In this document: positions 7,840 to 15,838 of the stretch, piece after piece
How the letters are laid out: each line of letters begins with the position of its first letter
Numbering within the stretch: position 1 is the first letter of the stretch
Source of the DNA: JAJDXW01 sp965202895
Lineage (GTDB): Bacteria > Pseudomonadota > Gammaproteobacteria > HK1
Reading direction: 5' to 3'
Length of the DNA: 64,000 bases
NCBI GenBank assembly: GCA_965202895.1
Contig: OZ241901.1
Location: 434,001 to 498,000 of the forward strand
Position numbers and translations under genes: made by a program
The notes under the pieces: model-generated
Seen by the model: the letters and a program-made list of their open reading frames with translations, nothing else
Databases searched by the model: none
What the model was told of the DNA's origin: nothing

Positions 7840-9041
7840 CCTCGACCTCGCATCGGGCCCCGGCCCCGCCGCCGTCCGATGTTCCCTTCACGATCGGCAT
7901 CGAGGAGGAGTACCTCGTCGTCGACCGCGAGTCCCGGGACCTCATCCCGGAGGCTCCCCCAGAGATGATCGAGGAGTGCCGGGACCGTCTCGGGGAGCAG
8001 GTCACCACCGAGCTCATGCAGTGCCAGATCGAGGTCGGCACCGCGGTCTCGGAGACCATGCAGGAGGCGTGCGCCGACCTCGCCCGCCTTCGCCGGAGCG
8101 TATCGGACGTGGTCCGGGGGTACGGCTTCGAGATCATCGCCGCCTCCACCCACCCCTTCGCGCGGGCCCGCGAGATCCGCCGCACCCGCAAGGAACGTTA
8201 CGACCACCTCGAGGTGCAGCTTCAGGAGGTCGCGCGCCGCCTCCTCATCAGCGGCATGCACGTGCACGTGGGTCTGGACGGGGACGAGACCCGCAACGAC
8301 TTCATGGGCCAGGTGAGCTACGTGCTGCCCCACTTCCTCGCCCTCAGCACCTCGTCGCCCTTCTGGCAGGGGCGCGACACCGGCCTCAAGTCGTACCGGA
8401 TCGCGGTGTGGGACGAGATGCCGCGCACCGGCCTTCCCGAGCTCTTCGAGAGCTTCGGCGAGTACGAGCGCCACGTCCGGGTCCTGGTCGACTGCGGGGT
8501 CATCCGGGACGGGTCCGAGCTCTGGTGGGACGTCCGTCCGAGCGTTCGATTTCCGACCCTGGAGATGCGGATCCCGGACCTCTGCACCCGTCTCGACGAC
8601 GCCATCTGCATCGCGGCCCTGTACCGTTGCTGGCTGCGGCTGCTCCATCGCCTGAAGCGGAGCAACCAACGGTGGCGGCGCTATCCGCGGCTCCTCATCG
8701 AGGAGAACCGGTGGCGGGCGCACCGCTTCGGGATCGACGAGGGGCTCATCGACTTCGGGCGGGGCGAGATGGTCCCGTACCCGGACCTCGTCGCCGAGAT
8801 CATCGAGCTGGTGCGCGAAGACGCCGAGCACTTCGGCTGCGTGCGCGAGGTCGAGCACGCCCGCACCATCGTCGAGCGGGGCACGAGCGCACACCGGCAG
8901 GTCGCCACCTGGCACGCCGCGCGGGAGGATGGCGCGGACGAGCACGAGGCGCTGGTGCGGGTGGTGGACCTGCTGGTCGAGGAGACCCTGTCCGGCTGCC
9001 GGGAGTCTGCGCCGCAGAACCCCTCCGCAAAGGGCCGATGA
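7836..9041 (+). CDS. YbdK-type carboxylate-amine ligase (GCS2 family)
   Basis: A 401-residue member of glutamate-cysteine ligase family 2, ATP-dependent enzymes joining glutamate to an amine; YbdK of E. coli has weak gamma-glutamylcysteine ligase activity. Signatures are FTIGIEEEYLVVD near the N-terminus, SGMHVHVGLDGDETRND, and VRPSVRFPTLEMRIPD. The GTG start at 7836 overlaps the stop of the AhpD-like gene by four bases, so the two are probably translationally coupled and may share a thiol-redox function. The last 13 residues (RESAPQNPSAKGR) and the stop lie inside the family B element at 9003-9481, so the original C-terminus was probably replaced. Confidence 0.88.
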   Translation: MTSTSHRAPAPPPSDVPFTIGIEEEYLVVDRESRDLIPEAPPEMIEECRDRLGEQVTTELMQCQIEVGTAVSETMQEACADLARLRRSVSDVVRGYGFEIIAASTHPFARAREIRRTRKERYDHLEVQLQEVARRLLISGMHVHVGLDGDETRNDFMGQVSYVLPHFLALSTSSPFWQGRDTGLKSYRIAVWDEMPRTGLPELFESFGEYERHVRVLVDCGVIRDGSELWWDVRPSVRFPTLEMRIPDLCTRLDDAICIAALYRCWLRLLHRLKRSNQRWRRYPRLLIEENRWRAHRFGIDEGLIDFGRGEMVPYPDLVAEIIELVREDAEHFGCVREVEHARTIVERGTSAHRQVATWHAAREDGADEHEALVRVVDLLVEETLSGCRESAPQNPSAKGR

Positions 9042-9481
9042 GGAAGAATCTGCAAAAAAATGAACAAAGAGCCGGATCATGTTTTTCCGATTTCGGCTCC
9101 ATATCGACTCCGAGCCCCGGGCGCTGTTCGTAAGCTCTTGATATAGAGGGTGGAGATCGGGGGTCGAGATATTTTTCACCCCCACGGAGACGGCGTTCTT
9201 CCGTGGTTCGGGGTCGGTTCGAGGGGGGTGCTGGTGGATTTCACTCCGCGGAGCTGCTTGCGCGGGCACGGCGTCCTGGGAACGCTCGTGTCCCGCCCGC
9301 ATTGATCGGCGGCGGCCTCGCCGTCCCATTTGCGGGCGGGACACGAGCGTTCCCAAGACGCCGTGCCCAAGAGCGTTCGCGAGAGGCATGCCCGGCGAAA
9401 ACCCCACCGCGCACATGCCTCACTCTGCCTCGCCTTTGACGTGGGGATGAATTCCAGATATTTCTTCTACGGCGCGGACTC
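9003..9481 (+). mobile_element. MITE-like element family B, copy 1, interrupted by a family A insertion
   Basis: Its terminal inverted repeats are GAGTCTGCGCCGCAGAAC (9003-9020) and CTTCTACGGCGCGGACTC (9464-9481), 15 of 18 positions complementary. The halves 9003-9111 and 9422-9481 together align with the uninterrupted copy at 16603-16764. The 310 bp family A element 9112-9421 splits it. Without that insert it is about 164 bp. Its left end overlaps the final codons of the YbdK-like gene. No convincing target duplication was found. Confidence 0.78.
9112..9421 (-). mobile_element. MITE-like element family A, copy 2 (loop state II), inserted in family B
   Basis: A 310 bp reverse-orientation copy of family A. 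On the minus strand it begins GAGGCATGTGCGC and ends GCGCCCGGGGCTC. The flanks are ACTCC (9107-9111) and ACTCT (9422-9426), a 5-bp target duplication with one substitution. The empty site at the second B copy reads TCGACTCTG (16701-16709), with ACTCT once. Palindrome arms lie at 9264-9301 and 9331-9368. Relative to its ends, the loop is reversed compared with copy 1. Confidence 0.88.
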
Positions 9482-9520
9482 CTGGCGAGCATCCCCCCGG
9501 GCTTCGCCGCGGGGGCAGGG

Positions 9521-10099
9521 TCAGCCAGAGCGGTCGAGCGGCAGCGGGACCCTGCCGCCGAAGTCGACGCGGCTCTTCCAGGCGTCGGGATCGCCGTTCT
9601 CGGCGCGGGCCGCCTTGATGACCCCGGCGTGGGTCACGACGACGTGGGAGAGGCCGGTCCGCCGGTAGTCGGCGAGCGCCGACCAGGCCCGCTCGTACAG
9701 CATGTGCACGCTCTCGCCCCCATGGGGGCGGGCGTGGAGGAGGTCCGCGGCCCAGGCGTCCAGCTCGGCCCGTGGAATGGCCTGCCACGACGCGCCTTCC
9801 CAGCGGCCGAAATCCATCTCGCGGAGCCTCTCGTCGACCTCGGGCGCGAGGGACCGCGCGGCGCCGATCCGTTCCGCGAGCCGCCGGCAGCGGCGAAGGG
9901 GGCTCGTCACCAGCCGCTCGACGGGGGGCAACGCGGCGACCACGCGAGCCGCTTCCTCCTCGAAGGTCGGCGCGAGGTCGAGATCCGTCGCGCCATAGCA
10001 GACGTCTTCGGGGACCAGCCCGGATATCTCCCCGTCCTCCTGCTGCGGATGGGGAGATATCGGGGTCAGGGGCCGGGTATGGCGGACGAGGATCAGCAT
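9521..10099 (-). CDS. cobC: Histidine phosphatase, probable alpha-ribazole phosphatase
   Basis: A 192-residue histidine phosphatase, likely the CobC step that dephosphorylates alpha-ribazole or cobalamin 5'-phosphate late in cobalamin assembly. The phosphohistidine motif is LVRHT with H7. A second basic motif is TSPLRRCRRLAERI, the acid motif is LREMDFGRWEG, and the distal His lies in HVVVTHAGVIKA. It is the last gene of a cobB-cobT-cobS-cobC series, 31 bp after cobS, and that context supports the name. Residues 13-26, between RHT and the CYGATDL motif, are encoded by an 11-bp-arm palindrome that most relatives appear to lack. Inference: the insertion is tolerated because it is in frame in a surface loop. 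Confidence 0.86.
   Translation of the reverse strand: MLILVRHTRPLTPISPHPQQEDGEISGLVPEDVCYGATDLDLAPTFEEEAARVVAALPPVERLVTSPLRRCRRLAERIGAARSLAPEVDERLREMDFGRWEGASWQAIPRAELDAWAADLLHARPHGGESVHMLYERAWSALADYRRTGLSHVVVTHAGVIKAARAENGDPDAWKSRVDFGGRVPLPLDRSG
10023..10061. repeat. In-frame palindromic insertion inside cobC
   Basis: GATATCTCCCC (10023-10033) and GGGGAGATATC (10051-10061) are perfect inverted repeats around a 17-nt spacer. They sit in the N-terminal coding part of cobC, where relatives go from RHT-x-P almost directly to the CYG motif. The DNA keeps the frame open. Confidence 0.7.
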
Positions 10100-10130
10100 C
10101 GCACCGGCGTCCGGCCGGTCCCCTCGACGG

Positions 10131-10946
10131 CTACATCGCCGCCGCGGCGCCGAGATACAGCCCGAGCTCGCTCGCCTGCTGCACCCCGCCGAGGCAGTCG
10201 CCGGTATACCCGCCGAGCTTTCGTTCGTAGGCCCGCCGCATGAGGAGGTGCCCGAGCGCGAGCCCCCCGAGCCCCGCGAGGAGCGCCGCCGGCGGCGTCT
10301 CGACCAGCAGCACGCAGGACCCGGCGACGCCGATCAGAGCCGCGAACGCGATCCGGCCGCGCGAGGGGGAGGCTCCCGCGAGCGGGGCGGCCATGCCCGT
10401 GCCGCGGGCGTACCTCCCCGTCGCGAGGGCGAGCGCCATGCTCGCCCGGCTCGCGGCGTGGGACGCGACGAGGAGCCACGGGATCGCCTCGGCCGGGGCG
10501 GCCGCGAGGGCGAGCACCTTGGCCGCGAGCATCAGCCCGAGCCCCGCCGCGCCGAAGGCGCCGAGCCGGCTGTCGCGCATGATCTCGAGCGCACGCTCCC
10601 GGGTCGCGCCGCCGCCGAGCCCGTCGCAGGCGTCCGCGAACCCGTCCTCGTGGAGCGCGCCGGTGGCGAGCAGCGACGCGGCGGTGGCGAGCACGACCGC
10701 GAGGGTTACCGGGAACACGAGGTGCGCGACCCAGAACACCCCTCCCGCGAACGCGCCGATCAGCGCCCCGACGAATGGGTACCAGGGGACCGCGGCGACC
10801 GATGGCGCCTCCGCGGCGCCGGTCCCGGCGCGGGTTCCCGAGCCCGTGCCGGGGCCTGCCGAGGCGGCGGCCGGCCGGAGCGGCCAGCGCGTGAGGAGCG
10901 TCACCGCGAGGGCGAGGGCCGCGGCCTCCTCCCGCGCGCGGCTCAC
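10131..10946 (-). CDS. cobS: Adenosylcobinamide-GDP ribazoletransferase (cobalamin synthase)
   Basis: A 271-residue polytopic membrane enzyme joining adenosylcobinamide-GDP to alpha-ribazole, the last assembly step of cobalamin. The metal-binding signature is GALHEDGFADACDGLGGG, and several hydrophobic segments follow (GLGLMLAAKVLALAAA, LLVASHAASRASMALAL, ALIGVAGSCVLLVE). The GTG start at 10946 overlaps the cobT stop in the arrangement GTGA. The segment between the first helix and PWYPFVGAL is an Ala/Gly-rich linker (residues about 20-42) longer than usual. It is translated within the tight cobB-cobT-cobS unit. Confidence 0.92.
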   Translation of the reverse strand: MSRAREEAAALALAVTLLTRWPLRPAAASAGPGTGSGTRAGTGAAEAPSVAAVPWYPFVGALIGAFAGGVFWVAHLVFPVTLAVVLATAASLLATGALHEDGFADACDGLGGGATRERALEIMRDSRLGAFGAAGLGLMLAAKVLALAAAPAEAIPWLLVASHAASRASMALALATGRYARGTGMAAPLAGASPSRGRIAFAALIGVAGSCVLLVETPPAALLAGLGGLALGHLLMRRAYERKLGGYTGDCLGGVQQASELGLYLGAAAAM

Positions 10947-11995
10947 CCGCCCGGACCGCTCACCCCGGCGCTCTCGAAGCTCGCCATGTCCGAGAGCATC
11001 GCGGCCGCGGACCGGAGGATCGGCCAGGCGAGGAGCGCTCCCGTGCCTTCCCCGAGGCGAAGCCCGAGGTCGAGCAGCGGCCTCGCGCCGAGGGCATCGA
11101 ACATCACCTGGTGGCCAGGCTCGGCGGAGCGGTGGGCGAAGACGAGGTAGTCGCGAAGGGACGGGGCCAACCGATCCGCCGCGAGGGCCGCCGCAGTCGC
11201 GATGAACCCGTCCACGATGACCACCGCACCGGCGCGGGCGGCGCCGATCATCGCCCCCGCCATCATCGCGATCTCGAAGCCCCCGTACTCGGTCAGCGCC
11301 TCGTGCGGGTCGAGCCGCCCGGCGGTGCGGGCGGCGGCGCGGGCGAGGACCCGGTGCTTGCGCGCGAGGCCGCCGTCGTCGAGCCCGGTCCCGCGCCCGG
11401 TGAGCGCGTCGAGCGGAGCGCCGGTGAGCTTGTGCGCGATCAGGGCCGCCGACGAGGTGTTCGCGATGCCCATCTCCCCGAATGCGGCGCTCTGGTACCC
11501 CGCGGCGGCCCCGGCGCCAGCCCCGAGCTCGGCGCCGGCGCGAAGCGACGCCTCGTACTGCCCGCGGGTCATCGCGGGCTCGAGCGCGAAGTTCCGGGTG
11601 CCGGGGGCGATTCGCCGCGCGAGGAGACCGGGCGCGTCGAGGGGGTCGCCCGCGACCCCGGCATCCACGACGGAGAGGTCTACGCCGTTCGCCCGTGCGA
11701 AGACGTTCGCCGCGGCCCCGCCCGCGAGGAAGTTCGCGACCATCTGCCGCGTCACCGCTTGGGGGTAGGCGGAGACGCCTTCGGCCGCGACCCCGTGGTC
11801 CGCGGCGAAGAGGGTGAGGCGGCAGCGGCGGAGGCTCGGCGTGAGGGTGCCCTGGATGCGGGCGATCCGGGCCGCGAGCGCTTCCAGCTCTCCGAGCGAG
11901 CCCGGCGGCTTCGTCTTGGTGTCGAGGGCGCGGCGGATCGCGCCGTCCAGGGCGGACGAGACGGGTGGGAGGTCGAACGTTCGGGGGGGGGTCAT
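10943..11995 (-). CDS. cobT: Nicotinate-nucleotide--dimethylbenzimidazole phosphoribosyltransferase
   Basis: A 350-residue CobT, which makes alpha-ribazole phosphate from dimethylbenzimidazole and nicotinate mononucleotide to activate the lower ligand of cobalamin. Typical segments are TKPPGSLGELEALAARIA, LFAADHGVAAEGVSAYP, GEMGIANTSSAAL and GRGTGLDDGGLARK. The catalytic base is E316 in RLGEGTGALLAWP, equivalent to Glu317 of the Salmonella enzyme. Its ATG overlaps the cobB stop by four bases and its stop overlaps the cobS start, so all three are probably translationally coupled. Confidence 0.95.
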   Translation of the reverse strand: MTPPRTFDLPPVSSALDGAIRRALDTKTKPPGSLGELEALAARIARIQGTLTPSLRRCRLTLFAADHGVAAEGVSAYPQAVTRQMVANFLAGGAAANVFARANGVDLSVVDAGVAGDPLDAPGLLARRIAPGTRNFALEPAMTRGQYEASLRAGAELGAGAGAAAGYQSAAFGEMGIANTSSAALIAHKLTGAPLDALTGRGTGLDDGGLARKHRVLARAAARTAGRLDPHEALTEYGGFEIAMMAGAMIGAARAGAVVIVDGFIATAAALAADRLAPSLRDYLVFAHRSAEPGHQVMFDALGARPLLDLGLRLGEGTGALLAWPILRSAAAMLSDMASFESAGVSGPGG

Positions 11996-13434
11996 GATCC
12001 GGCGCCGGCGGGCGGCTCGGCCCGCGGGGCCGCGTCATCCTCGTTCGCCGGGTCGATCCGGTCGATCAGATGCACGAACGACCCCATGATCCGGCCGGCG
12101 CGGCAGCCGGCCGGGCCGAGGCCGCGCCCGCGCGCGTCGGCGCATCGGAAGAGGGCCTCGCCGCCGCCTTCGCGGAGCACCCGCGCGTAGTGGAACTCGT
12201 GCCCGCGAAAGCCGGCGCCCGCCGCGCCGAGGGGACCGCGGGCGAGGGTGCGGGCGGCCCGGTAGCCGAGGGTGAGACGCGGTTCGGCGAACGTGGTGGC
12301 GACCGGCAGGAGCCCGGCCATCGCGTGCGCCTCGCCGTCCGCGTCCACCAGCGACTCGCCGAGCACCATGTAGCCGCCGCACTCGCCGTAGACCAGCGCT
12401 CCTCGCCCCGCCGCCGCGCGAAGGCCCTCGATAAAGGGCCGCGCGCCCGCGATCCGGCCCGCGTGGAGCTCGGGATACCCGCCGGGGAGGTAGACGGCGT
12501 CCGCGCCGGGCGGAGGCGGCTCGCCGGCGAGCGGAGAGAACGTCGAGACCTCGGCGCCGGCCCGCCGCCAGCCGTCCAGCACGTGCGGATAGGCGAAGGC
12601 GAACGCCTCGTCGCGGGCGACCGCGATGTGCTGGCCGAGCACCGGCAGGGACGCGGGTGATTCGGCGTCCTCGGCGGGCTCGGCGGCGCCGGGCTCGCGG
12701 GGGAAGGCGGCGGCTCGGGCCGGAGCGGCCGCCGCGGTCCCGAGCGCGTCGGGCCGGGCGGGCTTCGCGAGGCGGGAGAGGGCGTCGACGTCGACCGCGC
12801 TTCCGATCGCTCCCGCCGCATCACGGAGAAAGCGCTCGAGGTCGGGATGCTCCGCGGCCTGCACGAGCCCGAGATGCCGGCCGGGCAGGGTGAGGGACGG
12901 CTCGCGACGCACGCACCCGAGGACCGGCGGGCCGGTCTTCGCGGTCGCCTCGACGAGCAGCTCGGCGTGGCGGCCGCTCCCGACCCGGTTGTAGATGACC
13001 CCCGCGACCTCCACGCCGCGCCGATAGCTCGCGAAGCCGTGGACGACGGCGGCGGCGGAGCCGGCCATCGCGCTCGCGTCGACCACCAGCACGACCGGCC
13101 ACCCCGCGGCGTCCGCAGCGTCCGCGGTCGAGCCTTCGTCGGCGGTCGCGCCGTCGAAGAGGCCCATGACCCCTTCCACGACGACGAGGTCCGCATCGCG
13201 GGACGCGGCCGCGAGCGCGGCCCGGAACGTCGCCTCGCGCATGGCCCATGGATCGGCGTTGAGGCACGCGCGGCCGCTCGCGGCGGCGTGGAAGGCGGGG
13301 TCGATGTAGTCCGGACCGACCTTGAGCGACGCGACCCGCACCCCTCGATCCCGGAGGCGCCGCAGCAGGGCGAGGGTCACCGTCGTCTTCCCGCTCCCCG
13401 ACGCCGGCGCCGCGATCACGAGCCCGCGCGTCAT
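11992..13434 (-). CDS. cobB: Cobyrinic acid a,c-diamide synthase
   Basis: A 480-residue glutamine-dependent amidase that amidates the a and c side chains of cobyrinic or hydrogenobyrinic acid (CobB/CbiA family). The P-loop is APASGSGKTTVTLALL near residues 8-23, followed by KVGPDYIDPAFH and VEGVMGLFDG. The C-terminal glutaminase domain has its nucleophile at C352 in YGECGGYMVLGE and a late GHEFHYARV motif. An Ala/Pro-rich linker joins the domains. The start ATG 13434 gives a normal N-terminus directly before the P-loop. It heads the cobB-cobT-cobS-cobC run. CbiD is also present, so the CbiA name is equally possible. Confidence 0.92.
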   Translation of the reverse strand: MTRGLVIAAPASGSGKTTVTLALLRRLRDRGVRVASLKVGPDYIDPAFHAAASGRACLNADPWAMREATFRAALAAASRDADLVVVEGVMGLFDGATADEGSTADAADAAGWPVVLVVDASAMAGSAAAVVHGFASYRRGVEVAGVIYNRVGSGRHAELLVEATAKTGPPVLGCVRREPSLTLPGRHLGLVQAAEHPDLERFLRDAAGAIGSAVDVDALSRLAKPARPDALGTAAAAPARAAAFPREPGAAEPAEDAESPASLPVLGQHIAVARDEAFAFAYPHVLDGWRRAGAEVSTFSPLAGEPPPPGADAVYLPGGYPELHAGRIAGARPFIEGLRAAAGRGALVYGECGGYMVLGESLVDADGEAHAMAGLLPVATTFAEPRLTLGYRAARTLARGPLGAAGAGFRGHEFHYARVLREGGGEALFRCADARGRGLGPAGCRAGRIMGSFVHLIDRIDPANEDDAAPRAEPPAGAGS

Positions 13435-13597
13435 CGGCCGCCGGCCTCCGGGCGCCGGACGGACGGCTCCCGGCCGCCCCTCCCCGGGCCGCCTCCGCCC
13501 GGCGGCCGGGCGAGAGCGGAGCGCGTCCGTTCGCACGAGCCGCCGGGGTTGGCTCCCGCGCGCCCGCCGCGACTCTCGGTCCGCACCCGCACCCGCA

Positions 13598-14326
13598 CTA
13601 CCGGAGCAGCCCGTAGACGCCGACGCAGAACAACAGGCCGAGGGCGACGCGCCGGTAGAGCGTCTCGCTCGATCTCCGAAAGAGCCTCGCGCCGACGAAC
13701 GCCCCCGCCATGAACACCGGAAGGAGCCATGCCGCCGTCCACACCGCGTCGCGGCCGATGAGACCGCCGAACGCCATCATGGCGATCAGCGCCGCGAGGG
13801 TCACCGCGAAATAGCCGGTGAAATTGGCGCGATGCGTCGCGGCGCCCTCCCGGCCGGAGAGGAGGTAGGCCATGACGGGGGGATTGCCGAGACTCGTGGA
13901 CGCCATCAGCACGCCGGAGACCGCGCCCACCCCGGCGCTCATCCACGTCTTCCGCTCGCCTTCGCGGCGCCAGCCGACCATCAGCACGATCGAGAACACG
14001 ACGACGACCAATGCGATCATCCGTGCGATGAGATCCGGATCGAGTGAGACCAGGAGCCAGCTCCCCGCGGGCATGAAGACCGCGGCCGCGAATCCCATGG
14101 GCGCGATCGCCTTCCAGTCGATCTTCCGATGGACGCCGGGAAGAAGCTGGGCGGTGACCACCGCCTCCATGAGGACGATGACCGCGACGGTTCGGACCGG
14201 CCCGAACAGGATAGCGAAGAAGGGCGCCATCAGCATCCCCGAACCCACGCCGGCGAAGCCTCGCATCAGACCGGCCGCGGCCGCGACGCCCATGGCGGCC
14301 AGGAGCTCTCGGGTCGGGAGCTCCAA
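13598..14326 (-). CDS. TSUP family transporter (TauE/SafE type)
   Basis: A 242-residue polytopic membrane protein of the sulfite exporter TauE/SafE family. It has about eight hydrophobic helices and the repeated N-terminal signature GFAGVGSGMLMAPFFAILFG, echoed in the second half by STSLGNPPVMAYLL. Members export sulfite, sulfoacetate or other small organic anions; the substrate here cannot be told. It lies 163 bp upstream of cobB in the same orientation. Its position between two cobalamin blocks might hint at transport of a cobalt- or corrin-related compound, but that is speculation. Confidence 0.85.
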   Translation of the reverse strand: MELPTRELLAAMGVAAAAGLMRGFAGVGSGMLMAPFFAILFGPVRTVAVIVLMEAVVTAQLLPGVHRKIDWKAIAPMGFAAAVFMPAGSWLLVSLDPDLIARMIALVVVVFSIVLMVGWRREGERKTWMSAGVGAVSGVLMASTSLGNPPVMAYLLSGREGAATHRANFTGYFAVTLAALIAMMAFGGLIGRDAVWTAAWLLPVFMAGAFVGARLFRRSSETLYRRVALGLLFCVGVYGLLR

Positions 14327-14406
14327 GGCTCAGCCCGCCCGGCGCCCGCCGGCGGCGGGCCCGGGGCCGGGTCGTCTCCGACCGGAGACGCGACCCCGTG
14401 CGGCCC

Positions 14407-14650
14407 CCAGGGTCGTTTCACGCTGCGGAACGGGTTCGCGCGGTTGAACCCGGTTCGGTCGAATCGGAGCGGCGGAGGTCCGGGGAACGGCGGGTCCTGG
14501 GAACGCTTGTGTCCCGCCCGCAAATGGGACCTCAAGACCGCCAGAGATCGATGCGGGCAGGACACCCGCGTTCCCAGGACCCGCCGTTCCCCGGAAGAGC
14601 GGTGGGCATCGATGCCCGACCGCGAGCCGGTCAGCGTGAAAGAGCCCTGG
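14407..14650 (+). mobile_element. MITE-like element family C, copy 1 (loop state II), 8-bp TSD TGCGGCCC
   Basis: A 244 bp element with 19-bp terminal inverted repeats: CCAGGGTCGTTTCACGCTG at the left end, and a right end whose complement reads CCAGGGCTCTTTCACGCTG. It is flanked by perfect direct repeats TGCGGCCC at 14399-14406 and 14651-14658. The centre is a long palindrome containing the same core as family A, extended outward by a further perfect 19-bp arm. It has no transposase and lies between the divergent TSUP and cbiD genes. Confidence 0.9.
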
Positions 14651-14752
14651 TGCGGCCCCGGGGCGGCGATGAGCGCCCGCGGAGGCCGAACCGGCGTCCG
14701 GGTCGACGTCCGCCGCCGGGAGCCGGGGAGACGTGCACGCTAGGATCGCGGG

Positions 14753-15838
14753 ATGCCGCCGCCCAAGGGAGAACGCCTGCGACGCGGATGGACGACCGGC
14801 GCCTGCGCCACGGCCGCGACCCGGGCCGCGTACACCGCCCTCCTGACGGGAGGGTTTCCGGACCCGGTCGCCATCGAGCTCCCGAAGGGGCAGCGGCCCT
14901 CGTTCGCGCTCGCGGACGAGGCGCTCGGAGCCGGATTCGCCCGCGCCGGCATCGTCAAGGACGCGGGCGACGACCCCGACGTCACCCACCTCGCGCTGGT
15001 CCACGCCACGGTGCGCGAGGGTGCCCGCGGGAGCGGGGTCGAGTTCCGGGCGGGGCCGGGGGTCGGGACGGTGACCCGGCCGGGGCTGCCGGTCGCGGTG
15101 GGCGAGCCCGCCATCAACCCCGTACCGCGCCGGATGATGCGCCGGGAGGTCGCGGCGGTCGCCGCCGCGCACCGCGCATCCGGGGACGTCGTCGTCGAGA
15201 TCGGGGTGCGGGACGGCGAACGGCTCGCCGGGAAGACCTGGAACCCGCGCCTCGGCATCGTCGGCGGGCTCTCGATCCTCGGGACCACCGGGATCGTCAT
15301 CCCCTACTCCTGCTCGGCGTGGATCCACTCCATCCACCGGGGGGTGGACGTGGCGCGCGCGATGGGCCTCCCCCACGTCGCGGGCTGCACCGGCCGCACG
15401 TCGGAAGGGGCGGTGCAGCGGCTCCACGGCCTCCCCGACGAGGCGATGATCGACATGGGCGACTTCGCGGGGGGCTTCCTCAAGTACGTCCGGCGGCATC
15501 CGGTGCCCCGCCTCACGATCGGCGGCGGCTTCGCGAAGATCTCGAAGCTCGCGGACGGACACCTCGACCTCCATTCGGCGCGCAGCCGGGTCGATCCCGA
15601 GCGCCTCGCGGAGCGCGCCGCGGGGTGCGGTGCGGCACCCGCCCTGCAAAGCCGCATCCGTGCCGCGGGCGCGGCCGGCGAGGCGCTCGCCCTCGCCGAG
15701 AGCGCCGGGGTGGCGCTCGCCGAGGCGGTGGCCGCGGCGGCCCGCGAGGCGGCGCTCGGCGTGGTGCGGGGGGCGGCGGAGGTCGAGGTCGTCATCGTCG
15801 ATCGCGCCGGCGCGGTCTCCGCCCGCTCCCATGCCTGA
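14753..15838 (+). CDS. cbiD: Cobalt-precorrin-5B (C1)-methyltransferase
   Basis: A 361-residue CbiD, which methylates C1 of the corrin ring in the anaerobic (early cobalt) cobalamin pathway. The family N-terminus RRGWTTGACATAATRAAY is clear, followed by NPVPRRMM, GKTWNPRLGIVGGLSILGTTGIV and GGGFAKISKLA. The start ATG 14753 is 102 bp after a family C element, which may therefore lie in the promoter region. Its stop overlaps cobK by eight bases, so the two are translated together. An Ala-rich C-terminal region is longer than minimal. Confidence 0.95.
   Translation: MPPPKGERLRRGWTTGACATAATRAAYTALLTGGFPDPVAIELPKGQRPSFALADEALGAGFARAGIVKDAGDDPDVTHLALVHATVREGARGSGVEFRAGPGVGTVTRPGLPVAVGEPAINPVPRRMMRREVAAVAAAHRASGDVVVEIGVRDGERLAGKTWNPRLGIVGGLSILGTTGIVIPYSCSAWIHSIHRGVDVARAMGLPHVAGCTGRTSEGAVQRLHGLPDEAMIDMGDFAGGFLKYVRRHPVPRLTIGGGFAKISKLADGHLDLHSARSRVDPERLAERAAGCGAAPALQSRIRAAGAAGEALALAESAGVALAEAVAAAAREAALGVVRGAAEVEVVIVDRAGAVSARSHA

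Noticed and set aside
9203..9439. Open frames across the MITE cores encoding strings like RPGNARVPPAL or RAGHERSQD as genes
   Set aside because: They exist only because the palindrome is GC-rich and open in several frames. The same strings appear in all frames and orientations of every copy, without starts or ribosome-binding sites.
14651..14752. Cobalamin riboswitch before cbiD, or before cobB
   Set aside because: No B12-box-like sequence or suitable leader length was found; the space before cbiD is about 100 bp after a MITE, and cobB follows a 163 bp gap without the motif.
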